Source: Sthenelais limicola
Taxonomy: Eukaryota > Annelida > Polychaeta > Phyllodocida > Sigalionidae
NCBI GenBank assembly: GCA_942159475.1
Contig: OW804097.1
Location: forward strand, 6,973,685 to 7,037,684
Reading direction: 5' to 3'
DNA: 64,000 bases
The position numbers were made by a program, and so were the translations under genes. Under the pieces are notes generated by a model. That model had not been told where the DNA came from. It did no database searches and worked only from the letters and a program-made list of their open reading frames with translations. The first letter of the stretch is position 1, and every line of letters begins with the position of its first letter. Below, in pieces: positions 26,201 to 35,556 of this stretch.

Positions 26201-28926
26201 TCCTGGGAGTAACTGAGAACAAATCTAACACCTCAGGACATGTTAACGCATTGTGATTAGTAATTTCAGTGTTTCTCTGATATTATCGATTTAAATAATT
26301 TTATGAAAATAATTATCCTGGCGGACATATGGACATATATGATAGTATCTGATCATGTATATTTAACTCTCTTTACAATTTAAGTGAATAATTCATATAA
26401 GTTTTGAACATCTTGTATAATGGAGAATCAACCTACACCTTTCTGCAACATTTCTTTTGGTGCTGAAAAACAAAACAATATGGCTGTTAGTCGACTGTAT
26501 CAGTACTGACCGCTAATTGGAGGCATTACAAAGGAAACGCCTCAAGACATATTATGAGATGTAAAGGCAGGGTCCCCATGTGGCGTTTTCTATTATTTCA
26601 TTTTACAAATGTGTTATTCAGATTATTTGCTAGAAAAGACAAACTCAATCTTTCATCGGTTTTCATCCACCCTACCTATCATCGGTAACATTAATCTAAT
26701 AATTATTGCAAGCAATAGTGGTTTTCGGACCTGCTTCGATTAATAGTAGTAATTTGTATACCATATATATTATCATTGCAATATAGGAGAAACAATTAAA
26801 CACCTACGTTGCATTAGACTAACAATCTGAGGCTGTCCACTTTCCAGAACACACTGCAATATGTTGTAGTATTGTATATAGGATCCTCTCTGTAGGTAGT
26901 GAAGTAATCTCCTCACTCTATCTGGTCCCTGCACAGATCTCTGTAAACATAGTGTTCCATGCTAAATATGAACATGCGCCTAGATAGGGGTACGCTGTCT
27001 TACGTGCAAGGATAGTGTACAATATGACCAGTGGTTATGTCTTCTAAGTAAATATTTAGCCCTTCTTATCTACATACATGTCTCTCTTGGAAATATCACA
27101 TATATAGGCCTATCAATCACATATATATATCAGAATATCGCTGTCTCTGTGAAGGCGTTTGACGGCAAGGGGAAAACCATTCCTATAGGGATAAACTATT
27201 GAATATTGATCCCATTATCATAATATATTGAAGATTAACATGTCGTTTTTCGTTATAAATTTAGGGTCAGCAGATGCGTTTCTGAATAAAACTTTAAATA
27301 AACAGTTGAGGTCGATCAGAGAATCAGATGACCCCTGACTTTTACAATATAATTGATATATTCATAGATGATACTTGGTTAGAAAAGGGTAATACTTTAA
27401 TGGATAATAAATATTAAGTTTTTATCTTTCAGTGGTTATAAACGCCTTACAACGTTATATTTTCATGTGGGACATGCAGAGCAGGACTATTTGGGGAAAA
27501 CTTATCTCAGCGAGTTTTCTTTTTTTGATAATTAGGCTCTCCAATTATTATTGGCTACTTACCCATGTTCTGAGTTCCATCGACTGAATTCAAATATTTG
27601 TACGGACCTTAATTTACTTACCCATGTCTCAAGTTCCCACGTCCGAATGAACTTCATTGCCACCAGCTTATTGAGGAAGAAATCATCAACGCTCATGTTT
27701 TGAACAATATCCATCCAGTTCCCCACAATAGTGTCTTTGATATCTTCAGTGAGGATTGTGTTCTTAGTCTGCAATGACATGTATATTTACTGCAGTGAAT
27801 AATGCGCTATACGTTGTCTGATCATTATCCTATGTAGTTGATAGAGATTGCTGCTCCCGACAGTAGCAGCAACCTAGTGAACTCGTAGTTTGTCTCAAAA
27901 GATATTTTAAGATTTGTTGGAATTGAATGACTTTCATAGCCACCAAGAACAAACACACTATCTGTAATAACATGACATTTCTATTATAAATGTTTTTCAT
28001 AGATACATACATTCATTGCATTACTGTTATTGTTATTGTTATTATAATATCTGATACCATTTTGCATATATTATAGTGAATTAAATTGATTTCAAAGCAA
28101 GACATAATGATGGCCACCATTGAGGGATTAACTCCATGGTGGTTTGTTTCCTGTATTACTATGTAAAAACGTGGTACAGCACGGCTTGAAAAACAGAAAG
28201 GGAGAAGACCGGCTCATGGAATCAAAACATTATTACAAGTTGAACAAAAGAATTTGTACAAGCATGTAACATCAGCAAAATATTGATAAATTCAGTCCTT
28301 TAAGTCATAATATGAGTAGATCTGTTAAAATTATATGATGACATAATAGCTGAGAAAGCAATTTTATTTGTATAATGTGTTACTGTCAGACTTTATTTGT
28401 TTATGAAATCATTATATCATTCTAAAAATGTAGTAAAGTATTCATCCCGTCATCCATGACCAATATTACTTTTCAAATGAGATACCTCTTTGGTTGGTTC
28501 CGTCATGTACAATATGTTGAATTCCTCATCGTCCTACAAAACATGGATATTTATAACTGTGTATACAAATATCAATCTTCTTTACTACCGCATGTCTTGA
28601 CTAAGGTAAAATGTATTGGGCGGTTATAGATAAATGCATACAAAACCAAACCATAATAAAAAAAGGAATTAAGAATTATCACATGACAAATGCGAGATTA
28701 ACTGGACCAATTATCTGAACAATCTACAAATATTCATCTGAACTATTAATTATCTTTTCTTGTTTTAATGCATTAATTATATAATGGGTAAAATCCACGA
28801 ATTTCTGGTGCGAGGTCTGAGACCACCTCAGGCATATTGACTGACTGACACTGTGGGGCTAATGGTGCAAACTCACCTCTGACATAAGATGATGTTGGCT
28901 ACTTGTGCCTTTCCCCAAACGATGTG
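9773..28926 (-). CDS. CARD - unknown region - GIMAP GTPase - Hint fusion protein
   Basis: Hand-built gene of 14 phase-matched exons: 28926-28877, 28533-28486, 27768-27622, 26940-26808, 26462-26437, 26212-26014, 24512-24444, 23535-23270, 22947-22835, 21768-21594, 20610-20272, 19570-19262, 19002-18901, 11272-9773. Every intron has GT and AG and the frame stays open to TAA at 9773. Domains in order: CARD; about 395 unassigned residues; AIG1/GIMAP G domain; helical basic/acidic segment; Hedgehog-type Hint. GIMAPs are membrane-associated or self-assembling immune GTPases, CARDs recruit partners through death-fold contacts, and Hint domains self-cleave. Together this suggests an immune protein that may shed its N-terminal part (inference). 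Translation could start at the ATG at the end of the first exon (MSEDDEEFN...), or the gene may extend upstream into the CARD block at 37634-39962, which is phase-compatible. A DIRS element lies antisense in the last intron. Confidence 0.75.
11280..13180. other. Intron DNA, no exon seen
   Basis: Part of the 7.6-kb last intron of the GIMAP-Hint gene. The open frame at 12665-12895 (minus) has hydrophobic stretches but no usable splice frame. I see no RNA gene or clear repeat structure here. Confidence 0.4.
13183..13690. repeat. Direct repeat pair, about 115 bp each
   Basis: The unit ACAAATTAGGGTTRGAAR...GGGTTAGAAATGGGTTTACAT followed by a CCAG(C/G)GCCCC-type stretch occurs at 13183-13300 and 13578-13690 with about 80% identity by eye. 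It may be the two ends (LTR-like) of a small element or a dispersed repeat. The TTAGGGTTA in it is a short match, not a telomere array. Confidence 0.4.
13985..14330. repeat. GA-rich satellite
   Basis: GAGAGGGA/GGGAGCGGGA-type repeats on the plus strand appear in two blocks, separated by a repeated CCCACCCAC...CCCACTAATT motif (13950-13980 and 14092-14125). The composition matches the elements at 3850-4440 and 43790-44240. The short motif TGCTAGTACT at about 14385 resembles the border of the 43790 copy. Confidence 0.5.
14708..15696 (+). pseudogene. DIRS gag-like ORF with frameshift
   Basis: Two overlapping frames: 14708-15076, a basic, Ser/Glu-rich N-terminus (MPRRTRSSKKTP), and 14956-15696, with DDYPHLMYHLRQVTKDSLER and WPAVRRWTQYIWDMI. 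A Cys/His cluster (CRPYNSRDGCTHSGDH...HAC) near the end resembles the zinc-finger-like region of DIRS Gag. The frame change between the two could be a decay mutation or programmed slippage. I favour decay, because the RT frame is also broken. A remnant with the same gag segment is at 52.7-52.8 kb. Confidence 0.65.
15855..17590 (+). pseudogene. DIRS reverse transcriptase / RNase H, frameshifted
   Basis: Frame 15855-16394 holds the RT N-terminal part (LNGIIGPFMQPPFKQW...RRVIIDLTFPEESSIN). A one-base frame change at about 16390 moves to the frame of 16493-17590. The first catalytic Asp (LIDIARAYKNF) lies just after the break. It continues with PFGSRGSSAHMQR and YLDDLALV (active-site Y-x-D-D). 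An RNase H domain follows (LLDACLSGIGA, Asp of CDNMSM, and ATNNVADALSRA). The enzyme copies element RNA to DNA in intact relatives; this copy should be inactive unless the shift is bypassed. Confidence 0.8.
17442..18240 (+). pseudogene. DIRS tyrosine recombinase, internally deleted
   Basis: N-terminal core-binding part (TKANRTSAVKAYLSFARDMQ) in the 17442-17759 frame, a broken join near 17750-17800, then a catalytic part in 17803-18240 with HSLRKAAATTAF (H-x-x-R), RLGGWSSDAF and the Tyr of IYMHTD. The segment expected to hold the first catalytic Arg is missing, and the length is well short of intact DIRS recombinases, so the enzyme is dead. The family integrates the circular element by site-specific recombination. 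Confidence 0.75.
18250..18900. other. DIRS 3' flank and intron, no exon
   Basis: Likely holds the DIRS 3' non-coding end: TAATTA-rich short repeats at 18490-18640 and AATAAA at about 18681. No gene on either strand. Confidence 0.35.
18901..19570 (-). CDS. Two exons with GIMAP G1-G3 and the following helix
   Basis: Exon 19570-19262 (103 codons, phase 0-0) contains VVLVGKIGVGKSATGNSLL (G1/P-loop in the exact AIG1 form) and IMDTPGIFDTD (G3). Exon 19002-18901 (34 codons, phase 0-0) contains QAGVHVFVHVQSG followed by SRFCQEEYQ. This is the equivalent of the SPGPHAxLxV...RFTxEE stretch that follows G3 in GIMAPs, with the Ser-Pro-Gly-Pro core diverged to QAGV. It joins in phase to the G4 motif in the last exon, so the G domain is complete across three exons. 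The acceptor at 19003 (TATTAAAG) is weaker than its neighbours. Confidence 0.85.
20272..26462 (-). CDS. Unassigned region between CARD and GIMAP (seven exons)
   Basis: Exons 26462-26437 (26 nt), 26212-26014, 24512-24444, 23535-23270, 22947-22835, 21768-21594 and 20610-20272 are all phase-matched and open, and together encode about 395 residues. The content is soluble and charged, with helical patches (KDAIKFLKEKKVR, EMKILRDVSLFQKD, RKIADQLKEYEMHI), no membrane segment and no motif I recognise. The piece around residues LLPGEHPSFVDYVEKVW could be another helical-bundle module, but I cannot name it. It links the CARD to the G domain and may be an oligomerisation or sensor region (inference). 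The micro-exon of 26 nt needs the donor GGT|GTAGGT to keep frame. Confidence 0.65.
24153..24388. mobile_element. GGGTCAG MITE, copy 1
   Basis: Inverted ends GGGTCAGATTTTCAGAAAAT and, at the right, ...ATTTCTGAAAATCTGACCC, over about 27 bp, flanked by ACAT on both sides (4-bp target duplication). It is about 70-75% identical by eye to the copy at 31824-32058. It abuts the donor side of the exon 24512-24444 within about 60 bp. Confidence 0.75.
24879..25988. mobile_element. piggyBac-type non-autonomous element
   Basis: Perfect inverted ends AGGCAAACGCTACTA / TAGTAGCGTTTGCCT are flanked on both sides by TTAA, the piggyBac target duplication. The roughly 1.1-kb interior has no transposase. It holds two diverged internal direct copies: AAAATAAATGTCATTTTTCTG at about 24912 and 25316, and a 'gcaatgacata...atttttttcc..' segment at 25520 and 25750. 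It sits in the intron between exons 26212-26014 and 24512-24444. Confidence 0.75.
26808..27768 (-). CDS. CARD 2 (two exons)
   Basis: Exon 27768-27622 (49 codons) ends after the third helix: DIVQNMSVDDFFLNKLVAMK then FIRTWELETW. Exon 26940-26808 (133 nt) supplies helices 4-6: RVRRLLHYLQRGSYIQYY, then VLESGQPQIVSLM. The spacing and the Leu/Ile/Val pattern fit a CARD: an interrupted first helix, 'xxLxxxxFIT..E', then the 'LLxxLxxRGxxxxxxFxxxLxxxGQxxLxxLL' block. The intron position (phase 0) and second-exon length and end phase (133 nt, leaving a C) are identical to CARD 1 at 37634-38125, so the two arose by duplication. CARDs bind other CARDs to build signalling assemblies. Confidence 0.75.
28486..28926 (-). 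CDS. Two small exons preceding CARD 2
   Basis: Exon 28926-28877 (50 nt, phase 1 to 0, acceptor CTGTTATAG, donor GAG|GTGAGT) and exon 28533-28486 (48 nt, phase 0-0, acceptor TTTTGTAG, donor GAG|GTATCT). Together they read ...HHLMSE then DDEEFNILYMTEPTKE, an acidic leader to CARD 2. The ATG four codons before the end of the first exon would give a natural N-terminus, but its start context (CTTATGT) is weak. The exon is also open upstream in the phase expected from CARD 1 (C|CA). Confidence 0.5.
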
Positions 28927-28939
28927 CTATAACAGAAAA

Positions 28940-29170
28940 AACATTTGCAGGTACACTCTCCCGCGCGCCGTACCCGCGCGATACGGAGCGGCAAGTTTTT
29001 TCGTCTTCAGTGAGACGATTTTTGTCTACAGAGCACCGCGAACGCTACTGGTGAACAGTGGTGACGAAATTGCCTGAACTTCTGATACGAAAAACGGTCA
29101 TTTGAATCACGGAGACGAAATATGATATGCTCCGTATTCGCACTCCGTTTTTCGTATTGAGTTTTGGATG
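28940..29170 (+). repeat. CG-rich ATACGAAAAACG element, copy 1
   Basis: Begins ACACTCTCCCGCGCGCCGTA and contains CGCGCGATACGGAG and ATACGAAAAACGG units. The same start, with similar internal units, occurs in reverse orientation at 36600-36790, which implies a dispersed element whose body is a short CpG-rich tandem repeat. Confidence 0.5.
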
Positions 29171-30218
29171 CGTGACACTACTGAATGCTTGATATTGGCC
29201 CATTGGTAGATGGGTGAGATTTCCAGAAAATGCACAAAATAATTCCGATCTGAACATAAAAATTAGCCCAGAACCAGCCCTGAATATCAGAACGACGGCC
29301 ATGCTTGCAGATTTACAATTGCATGGTTAGTTCCTTTGCAATAAATTATTTCCCTTCCCCCATTTTTATCTCCATATATTTCACCATACTATTTTAATAG
29401 CAAGATCATCATACAATATAATAATTACAATATACTTGAATCCCGAATCACTCAAACACATCGCAATGGACGCTAATGTTTACACATTCTGTCTGTCTCT
29501 CTGTCTCTTGCTCACTTTCCTTCACCCGCCAGGGAAGGTGGGTAACTTTGGGGTTTTATATAATATAAATAACTTGGCATGAATGTTGTCCGCTCAGTTG
29601 CAATAGCGCTATCCTACCAATAACGCCGATATGAGGTTTTTTTTCAATAATTAATTATGTGTAATTTATGAACGTTACCAACTTCTCATCAGTTTCTTTA
29701 TAACATTAATATATCAATAGTGGAAGTGGAAGGATGTGTGAGCCTATTCCGATTTTATCTTGACAGTACTATTTCTGTGTGCTATCATAATAATAGTAGT
29801 AATGTCACACATTTAAGTTTTAACACTTTTCGCTCACCCATACTTATGGGGGTGTGGCATCATTTTCACACGTTTGAAAGCTAAGGTGAAACTATTCTGT
29901 GTTCAGAAATCGCCACAATTGTTACAAGTGTAAGTGTCTAGGGGTAGTTGATTAGACATAAAAAAATCGATTAGGGTAATGAGTTATGTTAAATCCAGAA
30001 TGGACATTAACACAAGGTGAATTCAGAGTCTCTTCCAACAGCTCACATTATTCAAAATTATCCTCTCATCTCTACCGGGCCCAGAACAATTTCAAACCAA
30101 CCGATCTTGTCCCCCTTGGTTTTATTTTAAAGCTAATAAATAGACCTACTGCAGTACTAAGTTTCATTTTTCTACCATTTTATTCCGCCGCACAAATAGC
30201 CAATCTCTGGCCGCCGCA

Positions 30219-30262
30219 TTACCACCATATACCTTAGGTATTACCACCATATACCTTAGGTT
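30219..30262. repeat. 22-bp perfect tandem duplication
   Basis: ATTACCACCATATACCTTAGGT occurs twice head to tail. It is isolated and no gene overlaps it. Confidence 0.7.
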
Positions 30263-30529
30263 AATGAAAATATAATATTCTCTTCTGCATAATGGGCTTA
30301 TTTATGGGCTGTATGGAAATGCGTTCCCGGGATGGCGCTCCTTCTACACAAATTTCACTACGGTTATCATTATTGTTTTCATTTGTTATTGTTTCCCACA
30401 TAAATGACTGCACTGTTTCGACATGGCTTTTGGCCATTCCATCCCGATATTTTTGTCCATTGAGTCCACCACCTCCCACACAGGTGTTAACGCTCGCCGG
30501 GGTGACAGTTCTCCTCTAGGCGGGGAAAG

Positions 30530-30615
30530 GTGTAAAAACTTTTGGCCATAGCGACCCGGCAGTTTTGGGCCAACACCGGCCTAGCCTATGCTGCGAGCCT
30601 AGGCTATTGTTATGA
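30530..30615 (+). promoter_or_regulatory. CpG-richer region upstream of small plus-strand gene
   Basis: GGCGGGGAAAGG, GCGACCCGGCAG and CACCGGCCTAG give local GC enrichment in an AT-rich background, immediately 5' of the ATG at 30616. It may be a promoter or 5' UTR. No TATA box is evident. Confidence 0.3.
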
Positions 30616-33600
30616 ATGAACAATGCAGCAACGACCGCTCTCCTTACTGCAGCAGCATCTTGGTTTCTCACAAAATACCATAAGGTAAGGAACATTATAT
30701 ATACTGTAACGTTATGCATACTTGATATTAACAGGGCAGGAATTGATTGGCTGATTTGTAAGAACTACTGTTTTGTATTAAGGCTAGTTTGTCTGTTTTA
30801 AATCTACGCAACATTATACAACCAAACATAAACAATGGCGGCCATGATAAACAATGCCATGACCCGGTATGGTGGCCGTGAAAAACGCGGTGTTATATTT
30901 ATAACCCTACTCCTTTCAGAAATTAGGAATCGCATAAAGGAGTATAGCATGGGAGATAGTGAGGGCCTTATTTTGTACTGGCAATGGGATTTCTTTTTCA
31001 TTTTATTTTGAGTGGGTAAGCTACAAGTCACTGAATACCTTAAAACAACCAAGTGGACGATGTAGGCGACCTTTCGAGATAAACCTTACTAGCTACAATA
31101 GCGAGAAGAGGTAGAAACAATAACTCTTTATATACCTGGTAATACTGAAAAAGGACCTTTTAAAAAGAAAAAAAGCTTTAAATCCTCACTTAGAATCGGC
31201 CGATCTGAATAAATCTAGATTCTAATCAAAGAGCAGAACCTCCTTGCCATGTCTATGTATGATGGCACACTGCCCCACTCTAAGGATGGTAATCAGGGAG
31301 TGTCAGGGGCAACACATGGGCAATTGCTTAAATATATAATTATTTATTTGATGTTTTTTTCATAATCTAATCAGGGCCTAACTAAACAATTGTTGTGCTC
31401 AATAAGTTAGCTTCTAATGTCTCCTACATCGTCCACTTAGTTGTTTTAAGGTATTCTAGAAAAAGAAATTTATGTGAATTCTTTTGGAAAAAAATAGAAC
31501 ATACTGCTGGTATGTAATGACTCGTTCTAATATCATTATGCATATGAATTGCTTCTTGTGTGTGTGTTGGCAGGTGAGGGTCGTATTGGAAAATTAAAAA
31601 TTTGGGTAGTTCAGCCTATAGGCTATACAGCCATGTTGCTTATTGTTAGTATGTGAAACAATTGTATGCATATATAATGTATACATGTATATACAATGTA
31701 TGTATAATATGTATACATATGTACGTATACATGTATAATGTATTATATATATATGCGCATAGAAGTATATGTGTACATAAATTCATGCATGTAGGCATAA
31801 TATGTATGGTTGTATATGTATATGGGTCAGATTTTCAGAAAATGTACAATTCGCCTTCACCAATCCTCTCAAATAACCTACATTTAAGACAGAAATGAGC
31901 TTCAAAATGCAGTTTATCATAACAGAACTGATACTTTAAATCAATGCGATACCGAATATACTCAGATATACCTGGCATTCTTCATTTTTCAGCCTAATTT
32001 AGCAGAATTCCCTAAATGTGTTGAGCTGCCGATTGTATATTTTCTGAAAATCTGAACCATATATATGAGAGGTTGGGTTGGGTGTGGGGAGAGAGGGAGG
32101 GAGAGAGGAGAGAAGAGAGAGGGGGAGAAAACGTGGCAGTTAGAATAGATGAGCCAGGCCAGTCAGAGGTATATTGAGCGCCGCAATTGTCGGCGTAATT
32201 GGCGGCCACAATATGCTGCCGCAGGTAAACAAATTTTGGAAAATGTTAATCCCCCAGCTTATTTAGAAAGAATCATCATATAATCATACAATTCATACAT
32301 TTCAGGATGATATTAAATGATGGGTCTTGGAGGAGATACTGAAGGAGGGGATTCTGGAGGGGATACTGAAGGAGATAGTGGATGAAAGGTACTGGAGGAG
32401 ATACTGGAGGAGTGGCTACTGGAGGATATACTGAAGGACGAGATACTGTAGGAGATACTAGAGGATGTACTGGAGGATGGGGTACTGGGGGAGATACTGG
32501 AGATGGAGCTACTGGAGGATGGGTACTAGGGAAGAGATTTTAGGAGATCCTATAGGAGGTACTGGAGGAGGCACTGTAATAGGAGGCAGGTACTGGAGAA
32601 GATACTGTAGGAGATCCTGGAGGAAGGATACTGGAGGATGAGGTACTGCACTGCCAACTGAGCCTCTGTATAGTGCAAGCCAGTAGACTGGGGTGACCTA
32701 TATATCCTACCTGTAGTGACCAAGCCTACTGCCGCTCCTGTGTTGGCTATTTGCCCCCCCCCCCCCCCACCCACATACTGCCACCCTGCCCTGGCCCTAA
32801 TGTTCCAGGCGAATAGGTGTAACATTTAGCGTGAAAATAGTATGGAGCTATATCACATTCTCTGATTGGACACCTATCCTCCCCCAATAACCTCCTCCAG
32901 TCCAATTGGACACCCACTGCACTAATGGCTTTGGGTGAGAGTGATGTCAGTGATTGGACATCTACTGCGCAATATGGCTTTCCAGGCCCTGGAGTAGCAT
33001 TAATTGTGAAAAACAAAGATAATACCACCATCACATTTATCATGCACAAAAAATAGTTAACATAGGTTTGAATGGAACTTCCATTCAATCCTATGTTAAT
33101 TTTTACTGCACAATTTTTTATTTGCATAGGTTTCTATGGAACTGCCATTCAATCCTATGTTAATTCTCACTGCACAATTTTTAGTTTACATAGGGCTGAA
33201 TGGAACTGTCATTGAATTCTATGTTAATTCTCACATCACTATTTTTTGTTTGTATAGGATTGAATGGAGACGCAATAGACACCAGTGTTATTAGTTTATC
33301 ATTATCTTTTGTGGGCACTGGAACATGGAGGTCACTGGAGGAGGCACTGGAGGAGGTTACTAAAGGAGATTACTGGAGGAGGGTACTGGAAGAGAGTACT
33401 GAAGGAGATTACTGGAGGAGGTTACTGGAGAAGGTACTGGAGGAGGTTACAGGAGGAGGTTACTGGAGGAGGTTACTGGAGAAGGTACTGGAGGAGGATA
33501 CAGGAGGAGGGTACTGGAGGAGGTTACTGGTACTGGAGGAGGTTACTGGAGGAGGTTCTTGAAGGAGGTTACTGGAGAAGGTACTGGAGGAGGCACTGGA

Positions 33601-35288
33601 GGAGGTTACTAAAGGAGATTACTGGAGGAGGGTACTGGAAGAGAGTACTGGAGGAGGGTACTGGAGGAGCTTATTGGAAGAGGTTACTGGAGGAGGTTCT
33701 TGGAGAAGGGTACTGGAGGAGGATACTGGAGGAGGTTACTAAAGGAGATTATTGGAGGAGGGTACTGGAGGAGGTTACTGGAGGTTATTGGAAGAGGTTA
33801 CTGGAGGAGGTTACTAGAGGAGTTCTTGGAAGAGGTTCCTGTAGGAGGGTACTGGAGGAGGTTACTGGAGGAGGTTCTTGGGGGTGGTTCTTGGGGGCGG
33901 TTACTGTGTGTACAATCATGTACATAATATATTGATGTCTAAATTCATAATTGAATGAAAAACACATTTATTCAAATCGCACATGCTCTGCGATTCCAGA
34001 CACACAAATTCATGTATACTCATACCCAAAAAAAAGTAGTTTTTTCTGAGATCGCTAAAGTTCAATGCCAAATCGCACATGATTGCTAACATCTCACCTG
34101 CAAATGATGTAAAACTACACTATTCATGGATCGCAATCATGGCATAAATATTTTGTTTTTGTATTGATTATGTTTTTGTAAGATGAATATATGTATAATT
34201 AAGCATGGAAATGGAAATAATGATAGTAAATAATCATCAGCATTACATAATATAAAGGTGTGAAAAGCAGCGCGGCCAGTCGTCCAGTATCCCTTACAGT
34301 ATGTCCTCCAATACCCCTTACAGTATGTCGTCCAGTACCCCTTACAGTACCTCCTCTGGTTCCACTTACATAACCTCCCCCCCCCCCCCCCAGTACCTGG
34401 TGGTAATCAGGGGCAACACATGGGTGATAAGTTTGGGACCAATACATCGTTCACAATTGCTTGAATATAAGAAAACAATCGCTCTTTATATACCTGGTAA
34501 TACCAAAAAGAAATTAAATTGCAATTAGTATTTGTTGACGAAAAGTTACACATATAATGTATCTTTAGTTTGGTTTTTAATTATAGAAGATGGAACGTCT
34601 TGAAATATAGATAAACAATCATATTAATATAATAAGGGAAAATAAGTATATATAATGAATTGTGATTGAGAGGCATGCATATTTTCACCAATTGTAAAGT
34701 TCATGATGGATATTCCACGTTATTATCATTATCATTATTAGGGATTAGTTTTCTGTTACTTTTTCTGTTAGTGAGGGAACTTTTTTGCCGCATATTTCGG
34801 CCGCCATTTTCGGCGACAAAAGCGGCGACTCCGCAGCTTCTTTCGGTACAACACATTATGAGAATCCTGTACAACCTATCGACCGTAAACCTTTTTTATA
34901 TTGCTGACACATTGTACTAAATCATGTGTAATCATATGAAATCGTTTTTCATATTTTTCATATTGATGAAATGCCAAATATTTAAAGAAACTAACAAAAG
35001 CATATACTCTTTAACAAATAGTTTTCAATTGTTGTTTAGCTACTAATTTCCTACCATTCAGTATAAATTACATTTATATCTTGATATATAGAGTAAGTTT
35101 GCAAACATTGTCCATGTGAAATTTTTAATTTCTAAGTAATGCTGCATATCTTCCTATTTCAGGGAATCGACTTCGAGCCTGAATCGCTCTCCGGGAGAAA
35201 GACACCCCCGAGGTTGGTGGTCACCAACAACACCGGCTTTGTGACTGCGGACGGGCGCACATTCAAGTGCTCAGGAGACTGCCTGTAG
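30616..35288 (+). CDS. Small 64-residue protein, two exons, function unknown
   Basis: Exon 30616-30684 (23 codons, donor AAG|GTAAGG) and exon 35163-35288 (41 codons and TAG, acceptor CTATTTCAG) join in phase 0. The first exon encodes a short hydrophobic stretch (TALLTAAASWFL) that could be a signal anchor. The second exon is GC-rich and codes GIDFEPESLSGRKTPP, then LVVTNNTGFVTADG and two Cys at the end. AATAAA follows at 35551. The 4.5-kb intron is full of repeats, so middle exons could be missed. It is nested, on the opposite strand, between the two CARD blocks. I do not recognise the family. Exon 2 with its poly(A) signal is the stronger half of the model. Confidence 0.5.
31033..31456. mobile_element. 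MITE with about 38-bp inverted ends
   Basis: The left end begins GAATACCTTAAAACAACCAA and continues GTGGACGATGTAGG. The right end is its reverse complement, with two differences in about 38 bp. No coding capacity. Part of the interior (TATATACCTGGTAATAC and GGGGCAACACATGGG) recurs near 34400-34510, so pieces of this family are dispersed nearby. Confidence 0.65.
31824..32058. mobile_element. GGGTCAG MITE, copy 2
   Basis: Same family as 24153-24388, with inverted ends GGGTCAGATTTTCAGAAAAT and ...CTGAAAATCTGAACC, flanked by ATAT on both sides (4-bp duplication). The interiors align end to end. Confidence 0.75.
32330..32650. repeat. GGAG-rich minisatellite, degenerate
   Basis: Repeats of the type ATACTGGAGGAG with variants (ATACTGAAGGAG, GTACTGGAGGAT). 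The same unit family is at 33320-33910. Open frames across it are repeat by-products. Confidence 0.7.
33010..33265. repeat. Tandem hairpin-forming repeat
   Basis: A unit of about 65 bp is repeated roughly 3.5 times. Each unit holds TAGGTTTGAATGGAACT and, inverted, CCATTCAATCCTATGTTAA, so every unit can fold on itself. It is followed by TTTTTACTGCACAATTTTT-type spacers. Confidence 0.6.
33320..33910. repeat. ACTGGAGGAGGT minisatellite
   Basis: About 600 bp of 12-bp units (ACTGGAGGAGGT and variants). Because the unit is a multiple of three, long frames such as YWRR repeats appear. These have no start context or splice support and are not genes. Confidence 0.8.
34280..34370. repeat. 21-bp tandem repeat
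   Basis: CCAGTACCCCTTACAGTATGT-type units, about four copies, followed by a C-tract at 34378-34391. Confidence 0.55.
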
Positions 35289-35550
35289 ACGAGTGTACCT
35301 GAAACTGCTATTGAATGTTTGATATCCTCTGTATAGATCAGTCTGCATTATGGAAATAATTCGTGACGGAAATTATGCGTTACGGAAGTTATGCACAACA
35401 TTTAGGCCCTGTGAAGGCAAAAGACCTGAGACAACAGTGTATATTTTCTCATGTATATAGAAGATACTACTATCTATGTATCTGTGAAAGGATTTTGATG
35501 TATGTGTTTAATCATGCATTCCAGTGGCAATAATATTGGGTGCCTGTTTG

Positions 35551-35556
35551 AATAAA
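35551..35556 (+). terminator. Polyadenylation signal AATAAA
   Basis: Lies 263 bp after the TAG of the small plus-strand gene. A second AATAAA follows at about 35565. Confidence 0.5.

Noticed and set aside
33200..33935. Long YWRR/GGYWRR repeat frames
   Set aside because: The 12-bp minisatellite unit is a multiple of three, so any frame without a stop stays open. No coding signal.
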